From: Hofstenia miamia
Taxonomy: Eukaryota > Xenacoelomorpha > Acoela
Reading direction: 5' to 3'
Length of the DNA stretch: 64,000 nt
Assembly (NCBI GenBank): GCA_004352715.1
Contig: SCFE01000075.1
Coordinates: forward strand, 483,783-547,782
Shown here: positions 33,467-45,215 of the stretch, piece by piece
Layout of the letters: every line of letters starts with the position of its first letter
Numbering within the stretch: position 1 is the stretch's first letter
Program-made: the position numbers and the translations under genes
The notes under the pieces: model-generated
The model's database searches: none
The model's input: the letters and a program-made list of their open reading frames with translations, nothing else
Told to the model about the DNA's origin: nothing

Positions 33467-34735
33467 CAGGGTGTTCAATATTTACTGTTACAAAAGTTTT
33501 ATTTTTCAAATATTTATCAGATTTTAGACATTTTCTATGATTTCCAGGTGCATAAATCTAAGATAGTACCTAAACTTAAGTTTTGATAAATATGCCGCAA
33601 GATTTACAGAAAAGAGCCGCCATTGTAGAGCTATTCAAATCTGGGAAGACAGCACCTGACATAGCAAAGACCTTAAGGATCAACAGAATGTTGGTCTGGC
33701 GAACACTTAAACGGTTCGAATCAACTGGTGACATTGTTAATGAACCTGGTCAAGGTCGGCCTCGTTCTGCCAGAACCAAAAAACTGTTAAAATCAACCAA
33801 GGAGAAGCTAAGGAGGAATCCAAAGAGATCCCTAAGAAATCTCGCGAAAGAGGCCAAAGTGTCAGTCGGAACGATGTCTACGATACTCCACAGTGACCTC
33901 CAAACATCTCCTTACAAACACCAGAAGAAGCACCTGTTATCTGCAAGTTCAATTGAGAAACGAGCTCAAAGAGCAGATCTCATCTTATCTCGCATCAATG
34001 CTGGCACGCTTCCGAACCTGGTTTTCAGTGACGAAAAAAAATTCGATGTCCAACAACACGTTAATGTCCAAAATGATCGGATTTGGTCACGTATGGGTGA
34101 GGTCAAGGATCGGGTGGTCACTCGGAGGCAAGGTGCCAAGTCTGTCATGGTTTGGGCCGCTGTAACGGCTGATGGAAAAAGTCCCCTCCTTTTCGTGGAT
34201 GAAGGAGCCAAGTTGAACCAAGAAAATTATCGCACGTCCATTCTTGAGTCAGCATTGTTGCCTTGGGCGCGAAAACACTTCAAAAAGAGACGTTGGTCAT
34301 TCCAGCAAGACTCTGCTCCTGCTCATGGAGCCAAAAAGACACAGGAATGGCTAGCAGAGAATGTGCCTGCTTTCATATCGAAGGAAGAATGGCCTCCATC
34401 ATCTCCAGATTTGAACCCGCTGGACTTTGCAATCTGGTCAATCTTGGAGAACAAAGTCTCAGCTACACACCACACCAGTTTGGACGCTTTGAAAAAGAAA
34501 TTGAGGAAGGAATGGGATAAAATACCCCAAAAAGTTATTCGTGACTCATGTGAAGCATTCTCCAAACGTTTGCAGAAAGTTGTGGATGCCAATGGCGGTT
34601 ATATTGAATAAATATTGGATATTTTCGTTGACATATTATTACTTTATACATTTCTATTAATGTAATTACAAATTTTTCATTTTTCTATTAAAATATAAGC
34701 TAAAAACTTTGTAACGGTTATTATTGAACACCCTG
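33467..34735 (+). mobile_element. Complete mariner-type transposon (DD37D)
   Basis: A 1269-bp element is bounded by TA on both sides (33465-33466 and 34736-34737). Its left end CAGGGTGTTCAATATTTACT and complemented right end CAGGGTGTTCAATAATAACC continue as GTTACAAA(A)GTTTT, giving inverted repeats of about 34 bp with very few mismatches. It encloses one intact transposase frame. Intact ends, target duplication and frame together indicate a recent insertion, possibly still mobile. It sits in the (TA)n tail of an older LINE. Confidence 0.93.
33592..34611 (+). CDS. Mariner transposase, DD37D type
   Basis: The 339-residue protein starts at the ATG at 33592. An N-terminal helix-turn-helix (about residues 8-46, IVELFKSGKT ... 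VWRTLKRF) is followed by a GRPRS linker (55-59) and a second DNA-binding region. The catalytic domain carries Asp147 (FSDEKK), Asp240 (QQDSAPAH) and Asp278 (SPDLNPLDFAIW). The last two are separated by 37 residues, the DD37D signature of the maT-like branch of IS630-Tc1-mariner, rather than DD34D mariner or DD34E Tc1. No stops or frameshifts are present. The enzyme would cut and paste the element at TA sites. The maT assignment rests on spacing and general family knowledge, not a tree. Confidence 0.93.
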   Translation: MPQDLQKRAAIVELFKSGKTAPDIAKTLRINRMLVWRTLKRFESTGDIVNEPGQGRPRSARTKKLLKSTKEKLRRNPKRSLRNLAKEAKVSVGTMSTILHSDLQTSPYKHQKKHLLSASSIEKRAQRADLILSRINAGTLPNLVFSDEKKFDVQQHVNVQNDRIWSRMGEVKDRVVTRRQGAKSVMVWAAVTADGKSPLLFVDEGAKLNQENYRTSILESALLPWARKHFKKRRWSFQQDSAPAHGAKKTQEWLAENVPAFISKEEWPPSSPDLNPLDFAIWSILENKVSATHHTSLDALKKKLRKEWDKIPQKVIRDSCEAFSKRLQKVVDANGGYIE

Positions 34736-34737
34736 TA

Positions 34738-35219
34738 TATATATATATTTATTCTTTCTAAAACTAAAACTGTTTTAAAATAATGTCCACATGATAGAGG
34801 AATGCCTATTTTTTATTATTGTGAATGGCATCCTCTTGTAAGGCACACAGGCACACCTTTGCATAAGTTTTTGGATATGGCATTTTGCAAGCAATATATC
34901 TGTTGATAACCCAAAATTTCAAAATTTCTTAATAGGCTTGGAGACATTTTGTAGGAATCTGGATAAAGCTGTATTTTTCTTTAAGCATCCTAATGATACG
35001 GAATGGCTAAGAAAATTTGCTAGCAGGGCCAAGACCAAGCCATCTAAAATCTGTTAAATTCTTCATTTACATATTTTGACCTCTCTGAAATTGGTTTCAA
35101 TAACAAGCATACTTAAGCATTGTGTAATGATAACACCAATGTGGACACTTATAGTGACGGAAAGACAATTAATTCAAATGTTAAATGGCTTTAATTTACA
35201 CCGCAATATCAAAATTCGG
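34738..35219. other. Noncoding stretch
   Basis: The right (TA)n flank of the mariner insertion, then AT-rich sequence with no recognised gene. Confidence 0.4.
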
Positions 35220-35515
35220 ACCCTAATTAAAATTTAGGTTTTACATCTAAGGAACAGGGATTTGTGACTTTGGTTTAGGGCTTAGCCCTATAAAAATATT
35301 AATTTAGGTTTTTATAAAAAAAGAATTTAGGTCTTAGATGAGAAATTTAAGTTTTATTTTAAGAAAAATGATTTTGTGACTTGTTTAGGGTTTAGGTATA
35401 TAAAAAATAAGAATTTAAGGTTTTCTGACTTTGGTTTAAGGCTTTGACCTGTAAAAAATTAGAATTTAGGTTTAGGCTAGGAATTTAGGTTTTAGGTTTA
35501 GGAAACGTGGATTTT
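35220..35515 (+). repeat. Degenerate TTTAGG-rich repeat tract
   Basis: A G/T-rich plus strand contains many TTTAGG, TTTAGGG and TTTTAGG motifs. Three diverged longer units start with TGACTT(TGG)TTTA near 35266, 35377 and 35425. It resembles telomere-like sequence only superficially and is best called a degenerate simple repeat. Confidence 0.55.
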
Positions 35516-37201
35516 AATCTTTGAATATAATTAATTATAATTAAGATCCCCAAACTAAAACGGATTTTCTTAAATTACACTAATAGATATCTGAAATACA
35601 AAGATATCAAAGTTTAGCAGAGTACTTTTTGCTTCTTTTGACTAACCCTTTTGCACGATACTCTCATCATTTCAAAAATTTCTTTAATTTTTTAATGGGC
35701 AGGTAATTTCATCTCTGCGTGATTTATCTACATGCTTTCATGATATGTAATTGCGAAATCACTTCATAATATTCATTTCAGTGATAACTCATTATTGGGG
35801 CTTGTAAGAGTTTGGTCACCAATGATGAAACCTTTTTAAATCAAAATTTGTTTTTTTGTCAATTGATGCAAATTTTTGCCCAAAATGTATATCCAAAGAC
35901 GCCAAAAAGATGAAAAAATTATCAAACATGTTGGCAGCATTCCAAACAATTTAACTTTGGGCAAAATTCATGTTATCTGAAAACAGAAATTGTGTTTAGT
36001 ACATTGAAGAATTGCATATTGTTAATTTCAATTGTGTATTAATTGTCTAGATAATTTTCAAGCGTATCGTTTTGAAATAATTTCACAGTTGTTCTGACAC
36101 TATTGTACAGAAATATGTTATTGGCACGCGTTTTCACGTCCAAGTCAATTATAACAATTTACGTAGTGATATGAAGAAATCCGTGAAATGTGAAACCATT
36201 CAAATGTTGATGAAAATTTTCTCCTAACAAAAAACTGAAGTACCATAATTTCAAAAATATTCACAACAAACCTAGGCATTTTATCAATGTTTGATGGTTT
36301 CTATAAATATTTTTAAACCTTCATAACTTACCGAATAAGGGAAGTGATCAAAATTCAATACGTTAACAAGTGAGAATCTATCCGTAAACAACACCGTCAA
36401 CAAATGGCGTTTTACGTTAACATGACCGTAAGCCAATTGCCTATACTTACACTCGGAATATATTCCGCGAATAAATATTTTAGGTGAAGTTTACATTAAT
36501 TCGTATTTTTTGCGCAAATTTTTACAGTATATTTAGCTTTAATCAAGACGCCACGTTGAAGTTGATTATTACAAATAGCCTTGCAATGCCTTTGGATTCT
36601 GTACATTTCATCAAATATATCTTTGCATATAAATTTATGCAGACATTTATTGAGCTATTTATTAATCAATTGCATTTATATTCAAAATTTAGTAATAAGC
36701 CAATAGGTTGAAGCCTTATCGACTATTTCTTATATATCTGGTTCACAGAAATGAGAGAAATCGTTTAATGATTTGCCTTTGATTGACAATTGAAATTTTA
36801 ACTTGAAATCCTGTTTGTGTATTATAAAGTTTCTATATTTTGATTAAACTGAATTAAGTTTTTGCTTTGCTTATGATCGAACCTAATGGAGTACTACAGC
36901 CATTGAGGTTCAATTGAAATTTTAGATTTCATACTGTTCTTAATGTTGATCATAGTAAGGGACATATGGTTTTAAATAACTTAGGTAGAATGATGTTAAA
37001 AAAACCTGTTCTGTAAATTGCTTAAAGCTGTAAAATTAGATATAAAATTTAGAGCACAACTTGTTTAATGGATGACAATCTTGTTTTAATATTGTAAATA
37101 TATTATTTATGTTATACACCAGTTGGTAATATATTAGATATTTCCTAAACAAATTCCTCCATTCTTATAATTTCAATATAATAGTTTAGTTGGGCGGAAC
37201 T
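35516..37201. other. AT-rich noncoding stretch
   Basis: No gene was recognised. The short frame at 36484-36711 starts at a TTG-type codon and has no family similarity. Confidence 0.35.
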
Positions 37202-37359
37202 TGGATTTTTATAACACTACCAGGATGTGAACTGAGCCTTTCTAAGTGCCCAAATCAAGTTGAGCTTACACTAAGTCACCAGTGAAATTTATCGAACTGT
37301 AAACATGTTTACCTAATTGTCTCACTTACTTCACATCCTGGTATTGTTATAGAAATCCA
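37202..37359. mobile_element. Short MITE with 35-bp inverted repeats
   Basis: Left end TGGATTTTTATAACACTACC and complemented right end TGGATTTCTATAACAATACC both continue as AGGATGTGAA, matching at 31 of 35 positions. The total length is only 158 bp, with a unique centre of about 88 bp. No target duplication is evident. As single-stranded RNA it would form a strong hairpin. Confidence 0.7.
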
Positions 37360-37649
37360 TGGTCAGAATGATCATTGTTTTTTCAAACTGAATATTGATA
37401 GCACATTAAGTTGAATTATTTACAGGTAATCATGGTTAGCATTGTATTTGGTATAGTAATACCAGTACACATTTAATACCACTACACTGATGGCTTTGGC
37501 CCTTACAAAAATAGACATTTTGAAATTGACAATAAAATAAATTCACAATTTATTACCATCTAGAAAAACATCATTATTAATAGAATTATTAACAGATATT
37601 TTGAACGCCAAACCAAAAGTAAAATTGCTTTGATGTACCATCATTAGAT

Positions 37650-40600
37650 CATTATTTTGCTTTGTTGACGCCAGTAAAAAATTGAATATTTTCCTAAATT
37701 CCACCAGATATTGAAAATACTGTCATCAGCAAATGCAACCTATTTCATTTCTATGTTGTCGTAATTAAATCTCTGAATTTGGGGTGAATATCGAATTTGA
37801 CTCATGAAGGATTCTACTGAACAGTATACATGACAAGACGCCTCCCTTTCGGATGCCCCTCTGCACCTCTACTTCTTGGGATAGAAACCCATTGATTAGT
37901 AGATAGGAATTATTGTCTGAATATAGTTCGCGAATGAGATTTATGTCAGGTCTTCAAGTTTTTCCAATGTATTAAACAAAAAATCGTGATCAATTGAGAC
38001 ACGTTTCATTAAATCAGTATTAAGTATTCCCATAAGAATATTGTTTGTTCTACATATGTGGAAAATGCATTGAATACTTGAGATATCTAATGATGAGCTT
38101 CTTGTTTTTATAAAATTAGTTTGTGTAACTTGGATATACTTATGTCCCATTGGTCCTAGCCTATGAATTGAAATATGCTATGAGTTTTTAAATCCATGTT
38201 CAATTAAAAAATAATACTTTGTGTATTCTAAATCGCTTTTCTTTTTCGCAATAAAAATATAATTGCATTGGATAAACTATGAGAAATTCGGCCATATTTT
38301 AGAATTGATTCAATTAAGAATAAATAGGTCGGGTCGAGGATTTGAGTAAAAGGTCTTGCAGAGCACCGCATTAAGGCCATCCATACTTGGAGAATTTTAT
38401 AGCTTATTGATTGCTTCGTTAATTTCGTCAATGGATACATCATGAGTCAAAATGTTTCTATCATCTAGTGAAATGGTGATGGTTTGTACGATTATTTGTA
38501 TAGCTGTTTGTAGAAATTAGGGAAAGTGTTTATAATATCTTCTTGATTTCATGAAAAGCTTTAGTTTATCCATTGAATTTTTGATATAGTTTACTGTCTT
38601 CTCAGTGTTGCTTTCATTGACCTCATGCACAATGCTTTTAATATGCTCCAATTCGTTATGAGCCTTTTGATTTTAAATATTTTGCCATTTTGATTTGGAA
38701 AAGTTTTGAGTTCGTCATAATTATACATATTTTGGGACAGAAAGTTTACCTGCTTTTCGTAGTATGTGGCCATATAAAAGCGATTGGATTCGATGGTTTT
38801 CTTGACACTTCTTTACATTATTGTCCATTTAGTTTGAATATTAGAAATTTCAGCATGAATTTGGTCATATTATTATTAGGTAATCGAGTCTTCATTCTCC
38901 ACACACCTGCCCACTTTGGATCATCAGTAAAAAATTTTGTACATGTAAGTAATAGTTTATGATCAGAAAATTTAATAGGTATTACTTTTGATTTGGCGGT
39001 ATTTAATTTTGAACTGCAAAACATGATCTATGCGAGAGGAATATAATAAGTATGCGAATAGTTGTCAACAAAAGCAGATGTATCAATTAGTTAAAACTAA
39101 GTAGAAACTTATTATTTAAATAGTTGGACTTAGGTAGAGTTAAGTTTGATTGTGCATCATTTGGTAGGTAAATTCAATTTATGTCTCCTGCTCTTAGCAA
39201 TGACTTGAAATTGAGATTGGCTAAGGAAGACTTCAACCAATCAATAGTACATGTATATGTGTATTCGTCTTTGCCTTATTAGGCTTATTAGTCAATTGAA
39301 ACCAATTCAATTGGCTTTTGGTGGAATTTGTGAACTGAAGGAAATTTGTATTTTGAAATTAGCTTAGGGCTATTGCTGTTCCACAGTGTTTAAATTCCTG
39401 CCTTTCTCACAGTAGATTTTTCTGTGAGGTGGGTAGAGAAACTTCTTTTTTCTAAATATTTTTTAATTTCGGATGTTAGATCGGACATTTTTTATTCTTG
39501 GAAAAATATATTATCTCGGTTATATTCCTTAGAACTTCATATAGTATTAATACGTTTAGTGGGGCGGGCAATATCGTATATGTTATAATTTATTATTTTC
39601 ACCACAGCTAGACTAAGATTAGGGGAGAGGAGAACCTCTTGTGGCATGAGCGTATTAGAAGATAGAGGACTTAAGTTGTAGAGGCAAGGTTGTTAAGTAC
39701 AGAAGGCGTTATTATGATTGTAATGCTATTTGCAAAGGCCTGGCAAGCTTTAAAGGACTACGCGTGTTCTTTCTCTTCAATGGAGATAAGTGCCTTCACT
39801 GGCATAGCGAAAGTGAGTTCTTCGAGTCACAGTTGGAGGAACTGATACCGATTTTTGGGATTCAAAGGAGTTTGAGTTTGAACTTCTGCCTCTTTTGGGC
39901 TCTCTTGTTATTTTCCCTTGCTGGATGCTGTGGCTCTTGATTTAGTTCTAGGTTTTGCTTCTTTATTTACTCCAATGTCTTCATGCGGTCCTTATGAGAC
40001 GCCCACCTATAGGTATCCTGAACTTCTTTAACCCACTTTGAGGCCGGCAGATTTTGAATGTCTTTTAAAATAGTAGTTGTTGCAAATTGGCATCGTAGGA
40101 CAATCACAGATAACAATTAGCTCGACCACAGCATGGAATCGGCCTTTGATTTTGGTTAGCTTGTTCCAGGAATATCGATAGCATTACTCGGTCCGGTTAT
40201 TCACAGACACAGTAGCAGTAGATTGTAGCGAATTGAAATTGTTCCTATGCTCAAGATACTCGATATTTGCGAACTCATTTAAGCCAGATCTCTACTGCAG
40301 TAATTTTGAATTGTTTCCGAAACTCTTAAAGTCCAACCAAAAGGACACGCTTTCTCGCACATTCGGTTGGTATTAGGCTTTTGCTTTTAATTTGGGTTGG
40401 GCTTTCGAAAAGAACTTCTAAATCATCCACAATGGCTAAGGTTCCAATGACTTTCAGTGCTTGAAGCAAACTATTAGATCTTTGTGGTGTGACTACCGTC
40501 CTTGAGGTTTGCAGCTCTTTGACACAGTTTGAACTTCCAGCTTTCAAAAAGTCGGCAATTTTGTTCCTAAGTTCTACTTAACAATTCCGAAAGAAAATCA

Positions 40601-41150
40601 TTCTGTATCCACTAAGAGCTGGCAGTATGAACTTTGCACTGAATGACAGTTGTTCAACATTTGCAGGAGTTTGGCGGACGCTCTCCGAATTGACGTTCGC
40701 CGAACAGAACAGCCAGTTAACTTGGTGCAGTCACTGTTTCGTTGAAAAAGAACCGACCAATGATGCCTACCGATGAAATGGCGCACTCAAAAATAAACAA
40801 CCGGAAGCTTCATGAGAGCATTAATTGTGATTTTCGGATTTTCAGACGCTCAATATACATAGTTACGAGAATTGATACAAGCATTAAGTTTAGGAATTGC
40901 CTCATTGGAACACAATGTGTTTTGTTCATCATGGTCAACCCACTTGTTTTGTTTGTCATTGTTAAGGGCGCAACATTTTAGTTTTAGCATACGTCTTAAA
41001 TTCTTTTGTAATACACCAATTTTAGTGGGTAGCCTTTTGGATTACTTCTGGAAGCTCCGTGCGACCGAAACTACTACTTCAGTTACATGTTTAGTCATTG
41101 TTGCTCTAACGAGCAGCCACTTCACATTTTTCCACTAGACTAATGGTCGT
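37650..41150 (-). mobile_element. Decayed APE-type LINE (L1/Tx1-like)
   Basis: Read on the minus strand from high to low coordinates. Near 39,000-38,880 lies FSDHKLL ... WAGVWRMKTRLP, the end of an apurinic endonuclease domain (S-D-H catalytic motif). Near 38,440-38,320 lies DVSIDEINEAINKL ... PSMDGLN, the reverse transcriptase start. Near 38,120-37,945 come QTNFIKTRSSSLDIS and NTDLMKRVSIDHDFLF. Near 37,860-37,690 are GIRKGGVLS and a degraded ADD motif. Many stops break it. The stretch 39,600-41,100 has coding-like minus-strand fragments that could be ORF1, but this is not proven. Confidence 0.7.
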
Positions 41151-41581
41151 TGAATTGGCCGGAGGCTTGGCTTGAACCTAACTTATGGCAGACACTGATT
41201 ATGCAGCACATGGTAAGCAAATGACTAATATTGGCCACAATAAGTAACTATGTATTTAAATATAATTTTGACTAATTTTTTTATAGTAGTATCAACTTTC
41301 AACTATACAACAAGTTGCACTACTTCGTATCAAATTCGGAATGTCTAGTAATTTTCCTTTCTTATGTTATAAAAAGAATTAGTCAATTTTGATTATACTA
41401 TTGATTGTAAATATATCTTTAAATTGAGAAGTCATCTATACGTTCATTCACCAAAATAGCTTACACTAAATTTCGCAATTATAGTTCTTCTCATGTTGCG
41501 CAATCGGAGCATTTTTTACATATATTCATTATTAAACGCATTAATTTCGTAAAGAGCGTCTCGATCAGTTGAATTTTCAAT
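41151..41581. other. Upstream region of the ubiquitin-like gene
   Basis: AT-rich DNA that presumably includes the promoter and 5' UTR. No specific signal is identified. Confidence 0.3.
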
Positions 41582-42223
41582 ATGCAAATTTTTGTAAAAA
41601 GCCTTGATGGAAAAACAATCACTCTTGATGTTGAAGCTAATAGTACAATAGAAGCTATTAAAACCAAAGTTGAAGAAAAAGAAGATATTTCACCTGAAGA
41701 ACAAAGGCTTATGTTTGCTGGTAAGCAATTAAGATGTGGAAGGAATTTATTAGACTACAATATACAAAGAGAATCAACTCTTCATCTTGCATTAAGTATA
41801 TATGGTGGCATATCATTGACTGCTAAATCATCTAATTCCGGCTTATTTACAATTAACGTTAGTTCTGGACATACCATGGACGACATAAAGAAGCAAATTT
41901 CTAATAAATGTAGTCTTCCATCCAATAAAAATTTTAAATATTTATTCAAAAGTAAGAGCTTGGAAGACGATAACAGTTCAGAATTTACAATAAATGTGAA
42001 GTCTTTTGATGGAAAAACAAGTGCGATCAGAGTTACGGATGATGAATCTGTAGATTCCCTGAAGAAAAAGGTATATAATACAACAGACATTCCTGAAGAT
42101 CTGCAACGACTGGTTTGTGGAGGAAAGCAACTTGAAGATTCAAAAACCCTCAATTCTTATGGTGTTCAAAACGACTCAACAATTTTTCAAACGCTAAGAT
42201 TAAAAGGTGGACTAAATGTTTAA
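41582..42223 (+). CDS. Divergent three-unit ubiquitin-like protein
   Basis: The 213-residue intronless frame starts [15 protein letters not shown]. Unit 1 (1-76) aligns to ubiquitin without gaps and keeps lysines 6, 11, 27, 29, 33 and 48. It has Arg at 63, Met at 44 and Ala at 70, and ends LSIYGG instead of LRLRGG. Unit 2 (about 77-133) is badly diverged and lacks the last strand. Unit 3 (135-210) again aligns without gaps, keeps the Lys48 equivalent (K182), has Asn at the Lys63 site and ends LRLKGG followed by LNV. It is therefore not a normal polyubiquitin, whose units are identical. Unit 3 might still be processed and conjugated after GG. Target and pathway are unknown. It may be a retrocopy-derived gene, and if the LDLa genes are one, it is nested in their intron. 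Confidence 0.85.
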   Translation: MQIFVKSLDGKTITLDVEANSTIEAIKTKVEEKEDISPEEQRLMFAGKQLRCGRNLLDYNIQRESTLHLALSIYGGISLTAKSSNSGLFTINVSSGHTMDDIKKQISNKCSLPSNKNFKYLFKSKSLEDDNSSEFTINVKSFDGKTSAIRVTDDESVDSLKKKVYNTTDIPEDLQRLVCGGKQLEDSKTLNSYGVQNDSTIFQTLRLKGGLNV

Positions 42224-43113
42224 AAGAGAATTTTTGATACTACATACTCCTATTTTGTACATAGTAAGGGTGATTTATAGTTGGAAGATTGTTAAATCGA
42301 CTATAATATGATTGATTGAAAGTTGTTAAGGTACATTTAGTGCAATTCTGTTATTGAAAGATTGTTTTAATTATTTTTCTATTACAGTGTCTTGAATTTA
42401 TACCAACCTTCTTTATAACGACATCATATATAATAACCACTTTTCTAACCCCTGATTTTTATGCATGTATAAACACAGTTTACTACAAAAGTTTTTACGG
42501 CAACCTATTAATATACTGAACACAATATGATCAACAATGGAGGTTGTTATATACGCGGGTCTTCGTAATTACTTGAGTTAACTTCAAACCCAGGAAGCTT
42601 CAAATCACACTAAATTTCAAGTGCAGTTCTTCTAAGAACTAAAACTAAATATCTGTATTAGTGGCATCAAATGCGGGAGAGCGATTGTTTCGATAATGTA
42701 GTTTTGGTGACGAGACAAACAAAATTTTCTTAAGCCAAATCTCTCCTATTTTTAGAGGGAGTGCTAATCTATTGGTAAGATTCAGAATACTTTTATTGAA
42801 TTTCATATTAATTTAACCCATTTTAAGCAATGTTCTACAACTGGAACAATTGAATTTTAGTAAAGCACTATATATTAGTTAAGCATTATCGTTTCATGTT
42901 TAAATTTATTGTCACCCCGAAGTGAATTGTCTAGGTCTAGTTCAAATCAAATATATACATTGAAAATGTCTAAATCTTTATTAAGGAATTCATTAAATTC
43001 TGATGAGAATATAATAATTATGTTCGGGATATAAATAATTACTTACATTTTGATGTGCTTAGCCTGCTATAGGATTGGGGACGTCTGTGTTTGTGAATTT
43101 TTATTTCCATAAG
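42224..43113. other. 3' flank and noncoding stretch
   Basis: No AATAAA was identified close to the stop of the ubiquitin-like gene. The rest is AT-rich. The last eight bases, TCCATAAG at 43106-43113, are the left target duplication of the next element. Confidence 0.4.
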
Positions 43114-43389
43114 GAGTGGCGTCAAGCACCTGATTTTTTTGGGGGCCCGAAAATATATTCATGTAGGATTTTGCTTCATATGCACCGATCTCCCGGGCAG
43201 TCAAAGGATAAACATTCGAAAACAAGTCATTTAAAACAGAAAAAAGGCCCCCTGAATCAAACCTCGAAAGAACCTTTACCAAAAGTTAAGAAAATCAATT
43301 GGTTTAAAAATATCTATTAAAACTACTACTGGCAAAAATTTGTGGAGGGGGGTCCGAGCCCCCCGGCCCCCAATGGCGTGACGCCCCTG
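43114..43389. mobile_element. hAT-type MITE nested in another MITE
   Basis: A 276-bp element has ends GAGTGGCGTC (left) and, complemented, CAGGGGCGTC (right), both followed by GC-rich DNA containing GGGGGCC. Flanking 8-bp repeats TCCATAAG and TCCATAAA (43390-43397) match at 7 of 8 positions, the hAT duplication length. Its target appears to lie within MITE copy C (43398-43490). It has no transposase. Confidence 0.8.
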
Positions 43390-43397
43390 TCCATAAA

Positions 43398-43490
43398 TTT
43401 CCTTTAAGTTTTCATTCCATAAAGTATTTTCCATTTTCACAATTTGGAAATGGAGTGGAATGAAAATATTTATTTCTATGTGCAACCCTG
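43398..43490. mobile_element. MITE-like repeat, copy C (right part)
   Basis: It shares TTTCCATTTTC, CAATTTGGAAATGGAGTGGAATG and the end TGTGCAACCCTG with copies A and B. The left part is displaced by, or lost to, the hAT-type MITE at 43114-43389. Confidence 0.6.
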
Positions 43491-44519
43491 TATTACATAG
43501 TAAATAATTGAGAATGGATTTCAGAATGCTATTTAGATGTCTATTATAAAAATGTTTCGAATTTTTATTAATTAATATTTTATGCGAGAATATTCATAGA
43601 GTCTCGCACCTGTGCAGAGAGCCGCCATATTTTTCCCTCTCTAACTATTTACTAGAAGTAACATTTTTAAAACAAATTTGCTACAGAATTTTTTTCCAGC
43701 GTAAGCATAGGAAATAGGTAGGGCCCATACGAAGGAACACGGCGGGCTCGTGTATAGCATTTCGAATGGAAAAAATGTTGAATATAATAATTTTTTACAA
43801 ATATAGAAAGATTAGATGTTTATCAAAATTTTATAATTAAAACACGTTTTCGCTGATGCGACGACTTACAGGGTTTATATAAATGTAAACTAGGTTTTAT
43901 AGTTTTCTTTATTGCAATTTTTAATATACACTAGCAAATTGTCGTCTACATGCTTTCTAGTTATAGTTTCTTAATACAACTAAGTGTATATATTTATTTA
44001 AATTAAAATAATATTTTTTAATTTAAGTGTTTCATGCGCTTTTAAAGAATGATTTTTTTCCCATTTTTATGTTATTAACTGGTATATATATATATTCATA
44101 TTTATATTAATTACAGATGTGTACATATGCAAGTAATAAACATAGACCTATACAGGCATACATGTTAAATATACATTGTGTATTACTATTTTCATTTATT
44201 AGTATAAGAAGTTTTATATTACATAATGATTAAGTATTTTAGAATGATTCATGTTAAGCTTGGCTTGAAATATCGGATCGTTTCCAATTCCGGCGATGAG
44301 AGCATGCACACTTCCTATGAGTATTTCAAGCAAACCTATTTGAGGCCTTTTTTTATCAATTTTCATACTTATTCACGATGGCACCTGGATCCTATTTTCA
44401 AACACAATGCATTGTATGTCCGTTTGTGATATTTGTTACTGTAGTTAAGCTGCGACTACACTAAATGATTTGCCGCCTTAAGTAGAATAACGATTTAACT
44501 TATTACAATCAAAATTGAG
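43491..44519. other. AT-rich noncoding stretch
   Basis: No gene was recognised. A frame at 44226-44429 has no known similarity. Confidence 0.35.
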
Positions 44520-44850
44520 TCAATAATCTAAATTATTCCACAATTTAATTGATATGTGATGAAAGTCATTATAATTTTTATCTAAACTAAAAAATTTTTG
44601 CGATCGCCCATTTAATTTAATATAGTCATTAAGGAAAAGGAGAGATGTTTGTAGATATTTGAATATAAATAAGATAGATAGCATATGCATATGAATTTGA
44701 TAGAACGGAGATAATATTTTATATTTATTACGATATACTGATGCTTCGTCATGCTTTTGTGCAAAGTTTAGAGTTTTTATACACCAATTAAATGTCTTTG
44801 ATAGAAGCATACGATGTTTCGAATTTAGGTTAGTTAAANTTAGAGTTTAG
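44520..44850 (-). mobile_element. Probable LINE 3' relic, minus strand
   Basis: The minus-strand frame 44520-44810 ends HHISIKLWNNLDY before the stop, resembling the end of many LINE proteins (... A-x-x-x-W-N-x-L-P). It also contains FNWCIKTLNFAQKH and a Tyr-rich middle consistent with the segment after the RT thumb. It is short and diverged, so this call is tentative. One N lies at 44839. Confidence 0.4.
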
Positions 44851-44854
44851 AGTA

Positions 44855-44942
44855 ATAATAATCATAATAATCATAATAATAATCATCATCATCATAATAA
44901 TAATAATAATAATAATAAGTAATGAGGTAATAATAATAATTA
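44855..44942. repeat. (AAT)n/(ATC)n triplet microsatellite
   Basis: Runs of ATA/AAT triplets are interspersed with ATC units. Confidence 0.9.
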
Positions 44943-45139
44943 ATCGTTGGTTGGAAACGTCCTAAGACAAGAGCAGTCCAAACTGAGCTCAAGTGGTATG
45001 AAGGTCCCTTAAGCCGTTTTAACACATTGCAGGACTGATTAAATTTAAAAGGATTGTTTTTGTATTATTTGTAAAGTTTAATATTTTTTTGATATTTTTT
45101 CTTTTTCTCATATATTTCAAACAATTCAAATATTTACCG

Positions 45140-45215
45140 ACAGATGTGCCCAGTCAAAATATCCCAAGTCTAACCCAGCTTGGCTCAAGTTTAGGTTCGA
45201 CCCAATCGAACTCTG
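45140..45215. repeat. Isolated hAT-type end
   Basis: Complemented, it begins CAGAGTTCGATTGGGTCGAA and continues with ACTTGAGCC and AGCTGGG. This resembles the ends of the candidate element at 30272-31785 and the flank of the hAT relic at 8165-8240. No partner end was found. Confidence 0.4.

Noticed and set aside
33583-33591. Mariner transposase start at 33583
   Set aside because: That codon is TTG. The first ATG in frame is at 33592 and gives the usual N-terminus.
35220-35515. Interstitial telomere repeat
   Set aside because: TTTAGG-like motifs are frequent but irregular, with no sustained unit, so a degenerate simple repeat is the safer call.
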